43,797 nucleotides of DNA from Polyangium jinanense (GCF_028435365.1 NZ_JAGTJJ010000080.1:1-43797); one strand, 5' to 3'; counted from the first letter of the stretch, positions 15,865 through 24,597 are shown. Notes: generated by a model from the sequence alone, not told the origin. Made by a program: numbers and translations.

Positions 15865-18348
15865 CTACGGGATGCAGGTATTGAGCACCACGCTCACGAC
15901 ATCACCGTAGTGGCAGGCGACGGCGAGGTCGGGCGTGCCGTCGTCGTTCAGATCGGATGCTGCGACCGAGATGGGCTTGTTACCCACGACGTAAGCGGCT
16001 TCCTTGGCGAAGGTGCCGTCGCCGTTGTTGAAGATCACGTGCAGGTTTTCGCTGGCGCTGAGGCCGCCGTGGTTCACGGCAGCGAGGTCGAGCTTGCCGT
16101 CGCCGTTCAGGTCGACCGCCGCGACGGACGTCGAGACCACGTTTGGCATGTAGCCGACCTTCTCGGCGAAGGTGCCATCCCCTTTGTTGAGGAGGACGTT
16201 CACTCCGCGCTCGTACCCGGTCGCGGTGGCGAGGTCGATCTTGCCGTCGCCATTCAGATCCGCCGCCACGATTTTTTCGGGGTGCCAGCCCGAGGAGATA
16301 GGGAGCTGGTCCTTGAAGGTCCCGTCGCCGTTGTTGAGGAGCAAGGTGATGGTGTGGCTGCTGTAGTTCGCGGCGGCGATGTCGAGCTTGCCGTCGTCGT
16401 TCAAGTCCGCGAGGGCGACCCCGTGCGGATTCGATTGCGCCTGGTAGTGGACCGGCGCGGCGAAGGTGCCATTGCCGTTGCTGAGGAGCACGCTCACGAA
16501 AAAGCCGCCACCGGCGCCGGCGGTGACGAGATCGGTATGGCCATCGTCATTCAGATCGCCGGCCGCGACATCGACGGGGTCCGAGCCGGTGGGGTGGTCG
16601 ACCTTGGGGTCGAAGGTGCCATCGCCCTTGTTGAGCAGCACGCTGACGGTATGGTCGAGGTAGTTCGTGGCGGCGAGGTCGAGCGCGCCGTCGCCGTTCA
16701 GGTCGGCTGTGGTGATCGACCAGGGCTCGGTCCCCGTGGGGTAGTCGACCTTGGCGGCGAAGGTAGCATTGCCACCGTTGATCAGGACGCTCACCGTATT
16801 GCTGTCGCGGTTCGCGACGGCCAGGTCGGGTTTGCCGTCACCGCTCAGGTCCGCCGTCATGACCGAGTGCGGCCCGTCGCCGGCCGGGTGCTCCCTCGGC
16901 GTGGCGAATGCGCCGTTCCCATCGTTGAGCAGCACGCGCAGGGTAACGCCGTCGTTTTGGGTGACGAGGTCGGGCTTGCCGTCGCCGTTCACGTCCGCGC
17001 CCACGAGCGCCGAAATCCCGCCAGCGGGGTAAGTGACCGCAGGAGCGAAACTGCCATCACCTTTGTTGAGGAACACGTCCACGTTCGGGGTGGCGAGGTC
17101 GAGCTTGCCGTCGCCGTTCAGGTCCAGAGCTACGATCGATTTTGCATCACCCTTCGTAGGATAGTCGACCTTGGCGGCGAAGGTGCCGTCGCCATTGTTG
17201 AGGAGCACGCTCAGGGCGCCGCCCTGCTCGTTCGCGGTAGCGAGGTCGGGTTTGCCGTCGCCGTTCAGGTCCGCCGCCACGACCAGGAGGGGGAACGAGC
17301 CCGTCGCGTAGCCGACCTTGGGAGCGAAGGTGCCGTCGCCGTTGTTGAGGAACACGCTCACGTCGGCGCCGAAGTAGGTCGCGACGGCGAGGTCGAGCTT
17401 GCCGTCGCCGTTCACGTCCGCCGCGGCCACGGAGTCGGGTCGATAATTGGTTCCCGCGGGGTAATCGACCTTGGCGGCGAAGGTGCCATCCCCATTGTTG
17501 AAGAGCACGCTCACCGTGTTGTCGGCATAGTTCGCGGTGGCGAGGTCGGGCTTGCCGTCGCCGTTCAGGTCTGCCGCGGCCACGGAGTAGGGGTCGGCGC
17601 CGGTGGGATACTCGACGCTCGGGCCGAGCGTGCCGTCCATGAGGTTGAACCGCACGCTGACCGTGGCGCTGCCGCTGTTCGCGGCGACGACGTCTGGCTT
17701 GCCGTCGCCGTTCAGGTCCGCCGCAGCCACGGAGTAGGGCCTGATGCCCGTCGGGTAGTCGACCTTCGGGGCAAACGTGCCGCTGCCCTTGTTGAACAGC
17801 ACGCTCACCGTGTCGCCGTTGTAGTTCCCGGTGACTACGTCGGGCTTGCCGTCGCCGTCCAGGTCCGCCACGGCCGCGGCTCGGGGGTAAGCGCCCGTCG
17901 TCACGAGCGGTGGCTGAGGGAGCCCGACCGTCCCGACGCAGGAGGACACGACACAGGTTCCACCCACGCAGGTCGAGCCGCCATTACAAACCACCGGATT
18001 GCCACCGGCGCAAACGCCGGCCTGGCACGTGTCCGTCTGCGTGCAAGCGTCGCCGTCGTCGCACGGGGCGCCTGCGGCCGTGGGCGCGTGGGCCGGCAGC
18101 TCACCGTCGCAGACATCGTCCGTGCACGGGTTCCCGTCGTCGACCGGGGTGCAGGTCATCCCGCCACTGCCGCCGCCCGCGCCGCCCGAGGCCCCGGCGC
18201 CACCAGCGCCACCAGCGCCGCCCGAAGCCCCGGCGCCGCCGGTACCACCGCTGCCGGTGGCGCCGGGGTCGCCCCCGTCACATCCAGCCCCAAACGAGCC
18301 GGACAGAAGGCAAAGGAACAGCGCCATCGTCGGAAACGACCGTGTCAT
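15865..18348 (-). CDS. FG-GAP/VCBS-repeat surface lipoprotein (827 aa)
   Basis: The ATG at 18348 starts a lipoprotein signal with Cys23 (GSFGAGC). A Gly/Ala-rich linker (residues ~25-62) and a Cys-rich segment (about 64-135, pattern DGNPCTDDVCDG) follow. Fourteen repeats of ~50 residues then carry a calcium-loop motif such as DLNGDGKPDLA with SVLFNNGDGTF between. The repeats form integrin-alpha-like beta-propeller blades, so the protein is expected on the outer surface and may bind ligands or calcium. The frame is open upstream to 19122, but that extension has no signal peptide. It sits between recombinase copies 2 and 1 as cargo. The ligand is unknown. Confidence 0.88.
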   Translation of the reverse strand: MTRSFPTMALFLCLLSGSFGAGCDGGDPGATGSGGTGGAGASGGAGGAGGAGASGGAGGGSGGMTCTPVDDGNPCTDDVCDGELPAHAPTAAGAPCDDGDACTQTDTCQAGVCAGGNPVVCNGGSTCVGGTCVVSSCVGTVGLPQPPLVTTGAYPRAAAVADLDGDGKPDVVTGNYNGDTVSVLFNKGSGTFAPKVDYPTGIRPYSVAAADLNGDGKPDVVAANSGSATVSVRFNLMDGTLGPSVEYPTGADPYSVAAADLNGDGKPDLATANYADNTVSVLFNNGDGTFAAKVDYPAGTNYRPDSVAAADVNGDGKLDLAVATYFGADVSVFLNNGDGTFAPKVGYATGSFPLLVVAADLNGDGKPDLATANEQGGALSVLLNNGDGTFAAKVDYPTKGDAKSIVALDLNGDGKLDLATPNVDVFLNKGDGSFAPAVTYPAGGISALVGADVNGDGKPDLVTQNDGVTLRVLLNDGNGAFATPREHPAGDGPHSVMTADLSGDGKPDLAVANRDSNTVSVLINGGNATFAAKVDYPTGTEPWSITTADLNGDGALDLAATNYLDHTVSVLLNKGDGTFDPKVDHPTGSDPVDVAAGDLNDDGHTDLVTAGAGGGFFVSVLLSNGNGTFAAPVHYQAQSNPHGVALADLNDDGKLDIAAANYSSHTITLLLNNGDGTFKDQLPISSGWHPEKIVAADLNGDGKIDLATATGYERGVNVLLNKGDGTFAEKVGYMPNVVSTSVAAVDLNGDGKLDLAAVNHGGLSASENLHVIFNNGDGTFAKEAAYVVGNKPISVAASDLNDDGTPDLAVACHYGDVVSVVLNTCIP

Positions 18349-18934
18349 TCGTGACCCCGCTTTCTGGCAGCACACGCACACCGGAGAAGGAAGACATAGA
18401 CTGAACGGGGGTAGCCCACGTCCATGCGGGACGGTCTCATGGGCCTTTGGCAGGTGCAAGCCTGATGCGGCCTCTCGGTGATCGGCTGTGGTCCTGGGCG
18501 AGCCGCCGTGGGTGACGGAGCAGGGAATCCAACTCCGCTCCCGCTCCCGTCCGAGCTCACGAAGACGTACACAAGCCTCGCGAGCGCCATGCGGGACCAC
18601 CTCGGCCTTGGCCTCGTCGTAGCGCTCTTTTACCTCGGCTTGAGCCTCCCGCTCGCGCATCTGTTGCGCAGCGTGGAGGAGCGGCTCGGATCGAAGGTCT
18701 GGCGCCCGGCTTCCGCTTAGCTTCGAAGGAGGGAACGGGCACGATGGTCCCCACGTGATGCAAAAGGCACGGCCGGGCCTGGGCCCCTTCGGCTGATGGC
18801 GATGTAGTGCGGCATCGGGAGTCGTTTCCGAAAAGCGTCGCGTGCAGGCCCCATCCTCCGAGCAGCAGGAAGCCGCTCCGCCCTTGGCACGTCCATTGGT
18901 TAATGGCCGAGCGCTTTCAGGCCACGACCGAGGC
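18349..18934. other. Intergenic region without a supported gene
   Basis: The 586 bp between the FG-GAP and DUF1028 genes contain only open frames without convincing features. One minus-strand stretch near 18560-18680 encodes a helical, charged peptide (REREAQAEVKERYDEAKAE) that could be debris of a gene, but it has no start or clear end. No repeat, palindrome or RNA gene stands out. Confidence 0.5.
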
Positions 18935-19864
18935 TCATCGGACGCGTGGAGGGGGCCCGGCTCTCCGCGCGGAAACGGCAGCGAGTGTTGGCCGGGCGCG
19001 TATGGCGGCCATGACAGCCATGACGGCGAGCAGCGCAGGAACAGAATTCGACTCGTGCCGGCTCGCCTGCACGGCACAACCACCGGACATCCCCGTGTCG
19101 GTGCCGCCGCCGGTGGCGTCATCAGGGGCCGGCTCCGGCGACGGACAGGGGTGCTCGGCGCGCCACGCCGCGAGCTGCGCGCGAAGCTGGGCCACGGGAT
19201 CTTCGGGCCGCAGGTCGGGCAGGCTGATGCGCAGCTCGGTCCCGTCCTGCCATTGCACGAGCAGGTAGGCGCTCGCCGCGGAGATGCCGCCGTCTGTGCA
19301 GCGAGCGTCGCCGCCGCCGTCGGTGCCAGCAGCTTCCAGCGCGCGTATCAGCCGCTCGGGCAGATCACATCCGTCCTGTGCGGCGGAGGCCATGCCTTCG
19401 AGCACAGCTGGTCCGGTGAGCAGATTGCCCTGCACCGTGAACGCCACAGCTCCGCTCGAACCGGTGGCGTCGGACGCGTAGGGATTGGCCTCCGGGCCGG
19501 TGCTCGAAGCCGTCCGTCCCTCTGCGTCGACGATGCCGTATTGCATCTTGGGCGCGAGCGGGTGCGCCGACGAGTCGGTGACGGCGGCGAGGACCGCGGC
19601 AGGCTCGGCGCCGCCTGCGAGCATCTGTTCCCCTGCGGCGAGCGCGTCATCATCGAAATAGGCCTGTCCGACCAGCAGGCCGCGCCCAGGCGCCACACGT
19701 AGGATTTGGATGACCTCGTAAGGCACGCAGCTCGCGCCCGCGCTGCCGATTGCGCCGGCGTCCGTGTCGGCCGCGACGATGGAGAAGGTGGCGCCGGCAG
19801 GGGTGGTGAGCGCTGCGCCGGCGAGGGCGACCGCGATCGCGACGAACGAGCAAAAAAGGCGCAT
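18935..19864 (-). CDS. DUF1028 family secreted protein with MYXO-CTERM-like tail (309 aa)
   Basis: The ATG at 19864 gives a signal peptide ending PAGA. The mature protein starts TFSIVAADTDAGAIGSAGAS, the signature of DUF1028 proteins (Ntn-hydrolase-like fold, function unsettled); the exposed Thr26 would be the expected N-terminal nucleophile position. The body has ALAAGEQMLAGG and NLLTGPAVLEGM, also family features. The C-terminus reads GGCAV, then a hydrophobic helix (ALLAVMAVMAAI), then RARP, resembling the myxobacterial MYXO-CTERM sorting tail, with ~20 extra residues after it. It probably acts in the periplasm or on the cell surface. It is cargo next to the intact recombinase. Confidence 0.82.
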   Translation of the reverse strand: MRLFCSFVAIAVALAGAALTTPAGATFSIVAADTDAGAIGSAGASCVPYEVIQILRVAPGRGLLVGQAYFDDDALAAGEQMLAGGAEPAAVLAAVTDSSAHPLAPKMQYGIVDAEGRTASSTGPEANPYASDATGSSGAVAFTVQGNLLTGPAVLEGMASAAQDGCDLPERLIRALEAAGTDGGGDARCTDGGISAASAYLLVQWQDGTELRISLPDLRPEDPVAQLRAQLAAWRAEHPCPSPEPAPDDATGGGTDTGMSGGCAVQASRHESNSVPALLAVMAVMAAIRARPTLAAVSARRAGPPPRVR

Positions 19865-20026
19865 GGTATTTTCAAGACAGCGTACCGCGCCGCCCGCCCA
19901 ACAACTAGGCTTCCGCCGCGATCTCCGCCAGCACCAGCCGAAATCCTGGCTTGCCTGTGCTCGACTGGTGCCCCGACATCGCAAACGTTCTTCGCCAGAA
20001 ACATCGCGACGGACACGGCGACGGAC

Positions 20027-20995
20027 CTACCGCATAAGCACGCCGCGCAGTGGATCGCGATCGAACAGGGTGCCGGCCCGGATGTACTTGCGGACCATCG
20101 CCTCGCTCGCGTGCCGCGTGATGCGCCCGATCTCGGCCAGGTTCGCGCCCTGGCTCGCGGCCGTCGTCGCGAACCCAGCACGGAGCGAGTGCCCCGCGAG
20201 CTCGCGCACGTCGAGCCCGACGCGAGCCGCGGCGCGCTTGATGGTCTTTGCCACGGCGTGCGCGCTCAGTGCTGCACGACCGACGCGGCCCCAGCGGTCC
20301 ACGCTGCGGAACACGGGCCCGGACGTGATCGCCGCGGCACCGAGCCAGGCGCGCAGCGCTGCGACAGGGCAGAGCGGGCCCGGCGCAGCATGGACCGGAA
20401 CCTCGACGCCCGCGCCCTCCTGGTCGCCTTTGCTCCGCGCGACGAGCAGCGCGACGCCGCGCGCGTGCCATGCGACGTGATCGACGAGCAGCGCGACGAG
20501 CTCTGACCGTCGCAGCGCCGAGCCGAACCCCACGAGGAGCAGAGCACGATCGCGTGTGCCGCTGATGTCGGGCGGTAGCGCGTCGATCATCTCCTGCAGC
20601 TCGGCCGGCGAGAGCGCCGCCTTGCTCCGCGGGCGCGTCCCGCGCCGAGCACGGATGCCCGCGCGCACGTCGCGCACGGCTGGATCGTTGGTGGGCAAAG
20701 GAAGACGCGCGGCGCGGTGCTGGTCGACGATCGCAGCCAGCGCGACGTCCAGCGATGCCGGCGAAAGCCCTTCGGCGTCGAGGTGCGCGAGGTAGGCCGC
20801 GACGACGAGCGGCGCGGCGGGGAGCTCGAGCGCGCCGTGCTCGAGCGCGTACGCCGCCCAGCGTTCCCACGCGCGAGCGTACGCGCGGCGCGTGTTCGGC
20901 GAGCGTGCATGCGCCGCATGTTCGGCAGCGCGTTGGACGTCGCCGGCGAGGCCTGCGGGGAGCATCGCCGGCGCGACGCGCACGAGCGCGGTCAT
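20027..20995 (-). CDS. XerC/D-like tyrosine recombinase, intact (322 aa)
   Basis: The N-terminal core-binding domain (about 20-120) contains SPNTRRAYARAWERW. The catalytic domain has Arg162 (SALRRSEL), Lys189 in the beta-hairpin (ARSKGDQEG), His269 and Arg272 (GHSLRAGF), His295 (RHASE) and the nucleophile Tyr304 (KYIRAGT). All catalytic residues are present, so it should be active in strand exchange. The ATG at 20995 overlaps the stop of the 142-aa gene (ATGA). It is the only intact copy of four on the element. A dimer-resolution role would also be possible, but the scattered remnants suggest it moves or shuffles gene blocks. Confidence 0.92.
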   Translation of the reverse strand: MTALVRVAPAMLPAGLAGDVQRAAEHAAHARSPNTRRAYARAWERWAAYALEHGALELPAAPLVVAAYLAHLDAEGLSPASLDVALAAIVDQHRAARLPLPTNDPAVRDVRAGIRARRGTRPRSKAALSPAELQEMIDALPPDISGTRDRALLLVGFGSALRRSELVALLVDHVAWHARGVALLVARSKGDQEGAGVEVPVHAAPGPLCPVAALRAWLGAAAITSGPVFRSVDRWGRVGRAALSAHAVAKTIKRAAARVGLDVRELAGHSLRAGFATTAASQGANLAEIGRITRHASEAMVRKYIRAGTLFDRDPLRGVLMR

Positions 20996-21420
20996 GTGCG
21001 CGCACGCATGACGACGTGGAATTCCGCGGAGAGGTAGCGGATCTCGCTCGCGGCAACGTCGGCCGCGGTTGCAGCCTCGACAAGATCGCAGCGCGAGAGC
21101 GAGAGCAGGCGCGCGCGGTGCGCCTCCAGCAAGCGCGCCTTGAACGCATCGAGGTCCATTTCAACGGTGGCGCCGCTCGCGGCGAGCTCGTCGAAGAGAA
21201 CCGAGACGAAGAGCTTGTCGGATCCGGACGTCGGCCAAGCGTTGCGCGAGCCGTTCGCGGCTGCCTGCACGCGCCGCGCGAAATCTTCAAGACCGAGGCC
21301 GGAGAGCGGTTGCACGCCGCGCCGCTCCTGGTCGCGCACCTGGCGCGCGAAGGCCTCGACGGACGCGAGCCCCGCGGGCGAGAGCTCATCGAGCAACGCT
21401 GTGATGTCCTTCGCGCTCAT
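20992..21420 (-). CDS. Accessory winged-helix-like protein of the recombinase operon (142 aa)
   Basis: The ATG at 21420 has GAGGAAAG upstream; the longer frame to 21507 overlaps the preceding gene. The N-terminal half is helical (LSPAGLASVEAFARQVRDQERRG). The C-terminal half reads FVSVLFDELAASGATVEM, DLDAFKARLLEAHRARLL, then ASEIRYLSAEFHVV, consistent with a winged helix. It lies between the RHH regulator gene (25 bp away) and the recombinase (4-bp overlap), and its 3' end is also kept beside recombinase copy 2, so it travels with the recombinase. An architectural or directionality factor is a plausible role. Confidence 0.78.
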   Translation of the reverse strand: MSAKDITALLDELSPAGLASVEAFARQVRDQERRGVQPLSGLGLEDFARRVQAAANGSRNAWPTSGSDKLFVSVLFDELAASGATVEMDLDAFKARLLEAHRARLLSLSRCDLVEAATAADVAASEIRYLSAEFHVVMRART

Positions 21421-21445
21421 CGTCTTTCCTCGGTTCCTCATCGTC

Positions 21446-22648
21446 TCAGGTTTCGTTCGACGAAACGGAGCCCTGTCTCGGCGCGATCCCGATGTAGTGG
21501 GTTCCATGCTCGTCTTGTACGAGCATCGCGCGCTCTACTTCCGGCAGGCTCGTCGGGAAGTCGTGATGATGGAGGATGACCTTCCCTGCCCTCGAAAGGC
21601 GCAGCACGGCAGCATCGAAGCGCGGCGCGGGAAGCTTCTGCATCGTACGAAGCGTGCGCACGCTGAGCAGCGAGCCCGGAGGCTCGCGCGAAGCGAGCTT
21701 TCGTAGCGCTGAGAGCACGGCTTCATCATCGCCGCTGCCGTTCGTCGTGTTCGTTCGATCGAGCAACCTCGCGAACGAGAAGACCGTCCCCCGAGGTCCT
21801 CGAGGACAAAGCGCGGCGTCGTTGTCGCGCAAGAACTCGCTCCCCGCCTCGGGACGTAGCTCGATCATCGCCTGTTCGTGGAGAGCGAAGAGCGCGGCGT
21901 GAACGTCGTTCACCGGAACGCGCGGCACGAGGGAGCGAACGACCTTCGCGATCGAGATCAAGCCAAGGTGCGGATCGTGTTCGCGACGAAGAGCAGAGAG
22001 GACCTGTTCGAAGACATGCGGCGTGGGAGCCGAGGCCGGCGCGGAGGGTGACGAGCTCGGCGCGTGTTGCGTCGCGCTCATCGAGGGGTTCGGCGCGCTC
22101 GGGTGGTGGGTTGTTTCCGATCCCGCTGGGGCGCTTTGCTCGCCGGTTGCCACCCAGGCCTGCGCGTGCACGTCCGCCGCTGCCGTACTCGCAAACGGGC
22201 CAACGACATCCCACACCGAGCGCCACAGATCCACCTCTCGCTCGCACGTGGTCCGATCGTTGGCGTAATCCGCCGGGATTCGCAGGCGGGTGCCGTCATG
22301 GCACGTCTTGCGCGCGTAATACCAGCCAGCCCCATCCCCACCCGTGTCCGTGCTCGTTGGGCAGTTCTGCCCAGCACCCCCGCTCGCATGGCGCGGGCGG
22401 CTGTTCGCGCGTGGTTCGTCCTTCGCGAAGGTGACGATGGAGGGGGTGCTCCTCGCGAGCTCGGCGCCCGAGCTCGGGCCCGTTGTCGAGGTCGGCCCGC
22501 CTCGCGCGAGCCATGCGCGAAGGAGCGCGGAGCGGTCCTTGTGGCCCTGCTCCGTCACGAGCTCATCAAGGCGGCGCTCTTCGTCCTCGGTGAGGCGAAA
22601 ACCAACGATCCGAGTGGAGGCAGCTGATGCACGCGGGGGACGTCCCAT
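21446..22648 (-). CDS. RHH plus double winged-helix regulator heading the recombinase operon (400 aa)
   Basis: Residues ~10-50 form a ribbon-helix-helix motif (TRIVGFRLTEDEERRLDELV, then SALLRAWLARGG). A middle segment (about 95-165) has WYYARKTCHDGTRLRIP and a helical stretch. Two winged-helix-like units follow (about 210-290 and 305-395), similar to each other and to the 156-aa protein at 7790. The ATG at 22648 lies 4 bp from palindrome copy 3, a second copy is 98 bp upstream, and a third overlaps the last codons. This suggests the protein binds the palindrome and represses its own operon, or positions the recombinase. Binding is inferred. Confidence 0.8.
   Translation of the reverse strand: MGRPPRASAASTRIVGFRLTEDEERRLDELVTEQGHKDRSALLRAWLARGGPTSTTGPSSGAELARSTPSIVTFAKDEPRANSRPRHASGGAGQNCPTSTDTGGDGAGWYYARKTCHDGTRLRIPADYANDRTTCEREVDLWRSVWDVVGPFASTAAADVHAQAWVATGEQSAPAGSETTHHPSAPNPSMSATQHAPSSSPSAPASAPTPHVFEQVLSALRREHDPHLGLISIAKVVRSLVPRVPVNDVHAALFALHEQAMIELRPEAGSEFLRDNDAALCPRGPRGTVFSFARLLDRTNTTNGSGDDEAVLSALRKLASREPPGSLLSVRTLRTMQKLPAPRFDAAVLRLSRAGKVILHHHDFPTSLPEVERAMLVQDEHGTHYIGIAPRQGSVSSNET
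21451..21465. repeat. Palindrome copy 2 (TTTCGTTCGACGAAA)
   Basis: It extends to a perfect 17-bp palindrome (GTTTCGT, TCG, ACGAAAC; 21450-21466) and encodes the last residues of the 400-aa regulator. It lies 30 bp upstream of the 142-aa gene start, so it can serve that gene and the recombinase as an operator. Confidence 0.65.
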
Positions 22649-22651
22649 CGG

Positions 22652-22666
22652 TTCCGTTTAACGAAA
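22652..22666. repeat. Palindrome copy 3 (TTCCGTTTAACGAAA), 4 bp before the RHH regulator start
   Basis: Identical in its 15 bases to copy 1 at 13534. It covers the place of the ribosome-binding site of the 400-aa regulator gene, so a bound protein would block its expression. Confidence 0.65.
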
Positions 22667-22745
22667 CGCGAAAGGGGTGGTCAAGCTGTTCTGTTTTGGA
22701 AGGCGGCTGGTTCCGCCGTTTCGCCGGGCTCGCGCATGCGAACTA

Positions 22746-22760
22746 TATCGTTAAACGAAA
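22746..22760. repeat. Palindrome copy 4 (TATCGTTAAACGAAA), upstream of the RHH regulator
   Basis: One mismatch to the consensus. It is 94 bp from copy 3, in the presumed promoter region of the recombinase operon. Paired operators at this distance are common for repressors that loop or cooperate. Confidence 0.6.
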
Positions 22761-22818
22761 CCGCGCTACCGCCCAGGGGATGAGTCACGTACCGGCGAGG
22801 TGTGTGTACGCGATCCCT

Positions 22819-23025
22819 TCACTCCCACCCGTTGCAAACGCGCGAGGGAGGAAAGGAGCGGATGTCCTGCCCGACGCGGCACTGCGTCTCCACGTCAATC
22901 GTCGTGCCATTGTCCCCGTGGTTCGCGACCGTTCCGGGATACCAAGTTCCGTCGTCGTCCTGCCAGCGCACGCGGCAGCCGCCCCCGTAGCGCAGTCGTT
23001 CTTTGTTCGTGGTGTCTTCGTTCAC
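22819..23025 (-). CDS. Small Tudor/SH3-like hypothetical protein (68 aa)
   Basis: A GTG at 23025 is preceded by GGAGGA; an in-frame ATG at 23046 would add 7 residues. The body (GCRVRWQDDDGTWYPGTV, then a strand ending DVETQCRVG) resembles the small barrel of Tudor/SH3-like folds. It is probably cytoplasmic, as no signal peptide is present. The role is unknown. The region is less GC-rich than the operon to its left. Confidence 0.55.
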   Translation of the reverse strand: MNEDTTNKERLRYGGGCRVRWQDDDGTWYPGTVANHGDNGTTIDVETQCRVGQDIRSFPPSRVCNGWE

Positions 23026-23092
23026 GGTTCCTCCATGAACTCTCATGCCCAGAAACTCTCAGTTCCCGGAAAGCTACGGCACGGGACTGCGT

Positions 23093-23749
23093 TCATGGGC
23101 AGTACGTGTTATCAGGTCGACAAACCCCGTCGCCGCAGTGACATGAGGTTCCGGGTTTGCATGTTGCACAGGTATTCTTTGGGGGCGGTGGTGACGTCGC
23201 CACGCCAACCACTGTGGTGCTAGCCAGAATTGCTCCACCATCTTGTGCAGTGCGGATGCGAAATTCGTATGAGCTACCGGCTTGAATCCACGGAGCGTTC
23301 TCGCAATAATTGCCCGCGTCGCTTTCTTTCGTGAAAAGCTGCTCTGCTGCACCGTTGTGACTGACCTTGATCCAAATTGGATAATTCATGTTAACGGTGC
23401 TCCAGCAGATCTTCGCATTTCCGAGATTGCCTGGCACAACGCTTACGCTTTGCGGGGTGGCGGAAATCGAAGCACTCGGCGGGATCCATGTGCAAGAGAC
23501 CGCATTGGGGCACTGGCCAGCACAAGTGGTGCTACATGCGAAGTTCTGCAAGTAACCAGGTGGGCACAGCATGCCACACGTTATCAAAGCCTGTTCCGTC
23601 TCTGCTGTCTGCTCCGACTCATCATACGTAACGGTTGTATCATCTGCGGCGATATTATCTGCGTCAGTGATACACCCAGAGACAAGGACAATGGGTGCTG
23701 TCAACGATACCATGGCAGCAGCCCAACTGAACTTCGTTCGCGTTGTCAT
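23093..23749 (-). CDS. Cys-rich secreted lipoprotein (218 aa)
   Basis: A lipoprotein signal ends LVSGC (Cys26). The mature N-terminus is acidic with TAETEQALITCG, a form common in myxobacterial secreted proteins. It continues with a Cys cluster (MLCPPGY, ACSTTCAGQCPN), a beta-sandwich-like middle (SISATPQSVSVVPGN) and a C-terminal Cys cluster (NTCATCKPGTSCHCGDGVC). It is probably anchored in the outer membrane. Codon use is visibly AT-richer than the flanking operons. Function is unknown. Confidence 0.82.
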   Translation of the reverse strand: MTTRTKFSWAAAMVSLTAPIVLVSGCITDADNIAADDTTVTYDESEQTAETEQALITCGMLCPPGYLQNFACSTTCAGQCPNAVSCTWIPPSASISATPQSVSVVPGNLGNAKICWSTVNMNYPIWIKVSHNGAAEQLFTKESDAGNYCENAPWIQAGSSYEFRIRTAQDGGAILASTTVVGVATSPPPPKNTCATCKPGTSCHCGDGVCRPDNTYCP

Positions 23750-24149
23750 GAAATAAATCCTTTGCGACTCTTGTGTTAATCGCAGTTTACATCATGGCGG
23801 AATTACCGTGCGATGTCCACAAAACTGTAGCTTGAGGGCCTTTCTTCACGGCGGGTGCCTCTGACAAGATCGACGATCGCGCAAAGCAGACTCGCCCCTT
23901 CTCACCGGGATTATTCCGCTGACAAGGTAACATGGTTGACCTGCCGATTCCGCCACCACCGCCAGGTCCCGCGAGGAAGCTCCGGAGCACTCTCCCCCTC
24001 GGGGAGATGCAAATTTCGTTAAACGAAATTTGCATCAGGTCTCATGCTCGAAAAGCATCAATTATCGAGCGCCAGATGTTGGGGGCAGCTTAGTGTGCAC
24101 GTTATCACTGACACCGCCGTACCTTGGCGCAGATAGGCCGACATGGAGG
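23750..24149. other. AT-richer 400-bp gap carrying a 31-bp palindrome
   Basis: No gene is supported here. The gap holds the perfect palindrome at 24006-24036 and the start of the first crystallin-array repeat block (from 24062). The base composition differs from the neighbouring GC-rich genes. Confidence 0.55.
24006..24036. repeat. Palindrome copy 5: perfect 15-bp arms with a 1-bp spacer
   Basis: The arms are GATGCAAATTTCGTT and its exact complement around a single A, giving 31 bp. The core TTTCGTTAAACGAAA is the best match to the family consensus. It lies at the boundary between the lipoprotein block and the beta-gamma-crystallin array, away from the recombinase operon, which fits a module-boundary (recombination) site better than a simple operator. 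No T-tract follows, so a terminator is less likely. Confidence 0.75.
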
Positions 24150-24154
24150 ATGAG
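24062..24154. repeat. Crystallin-array spacer repeat, copy 1
   Basis: About 93 bp beginning TTATCGAGC and containing ACACCGCCGTACCTTGGCGCAG. It recurs with small changes at 25049-25141 and 26280-26373. The latter two copies are embedded in a longer ~240-bp shared block (24967-25205 and 26196-26440). The repeats mark the duplication units of the crystallin genes. Confidence 0.8.
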
Positions 24155-24230
24155 TCATGGCGAGGGGTGCAACTGCACCAATACGAGGAAATGCGGTTCT
24201 TCCAATCTCCGAGGTCGGGGTTGCGCCCTG
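24150..24230 (-). pseudogene. Beta-gamma-crystallin remnant, C-terminal end (left edge of array)
   Basis: Read leftward, the segment encodes NPDLGDWKNRISSYWCSCT, the last Greek-key end seen in the intact array members (PDLMDWKNRISSYECIC in the first). The rest of the gene is missing. It is followed on its right by a 22-bp sequence (24235-24256) that is repeated exactly at 26932-26953 beside the remnant at the other edge of the array. Confidence 0.75.
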
Positions 24231-24252
24231 ACAGCGGCGACTACTATCTGGA

Positions 24253-24597
24253 TCAGCGCCGAGGCGGGGGCCCGGGCGAGTTGCAAATGCACTCATATGA
24301 GGAGATGCGGTTCTTCCAATCCATGAGGTCGGGGACGTCCGACACCAGGACAGTGGTCTCCCCTCCAAAGTTCACGTTCTCGTATACTTGGAGGAAGCAG
24401 TCCTCCTCCACCGTCACGGACGACACCCGATCGTTCCAACGGCTGCCGATGTTCGCGACCAGGTCGCCGTCCTGGGCTACCACCCCATCGCCTCCGAAAT
24501 TGACGTTCCGAAACATGTGCGCGCACGTCTGTGCCTGCGCCTGCGCGGCGAGACCGAGCGCGCCGCACGCGACGAGTCCCATCCATACTGTTTTCAT
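24253..24597 (-). CDS. Secreted beta-gamma-crystallin family protein, array member 1 (114 aa)
   Basis: The ATG at 24597 has a GAGGAGGG site upstream. A signal peptide (MKTVWMGLVACGALGLAAQAQAQ) is followed by two Greek-key motifs. The first contains NVNFGG and WNDRVSS; the second contains ENVNFGG and WKNRISSY. NDRVSS and NRISS fit the (N/D)(N/D)xx(S/T)S calcium-binding pattern of the family, although the first residue of the second motif is Lys. A Cys pair may form a disulphide. The Myxococcus spore-coat protein S is a member of the family, so a coat or surface role is a fair inference. Confidence 0.87.
   Translation of the reverse strand: MKTVWMGLVACGALGLAAQAQAQTCAHMFRNVNFGGDGVVAQDGDLVANIGSRWNDRVSSVTVEEDCFLQVYENVNFGGETTVLVSDVPDLMDWKNRISSYECICNSPGPPPRR

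Noticed and set aside
15910..18354. 814-aa plus-strand open frame
   Set aside because: It is the antisense of the FG-GAP repeat gene (15865-18348, minus). The minus frame has a lipoprotein signal and 14 calcium-loop repeats; the plus frame only mirrors its periodicity.
18478..18720. 80-aa plus-strand ORF with a hydrophobic segment (LGLGLVVALFYLGLSLPLAHLL)
   Set aside because: No ribosome-binding site or family signal, and an equally open minus frame; left as unassigned intergenic sequence.
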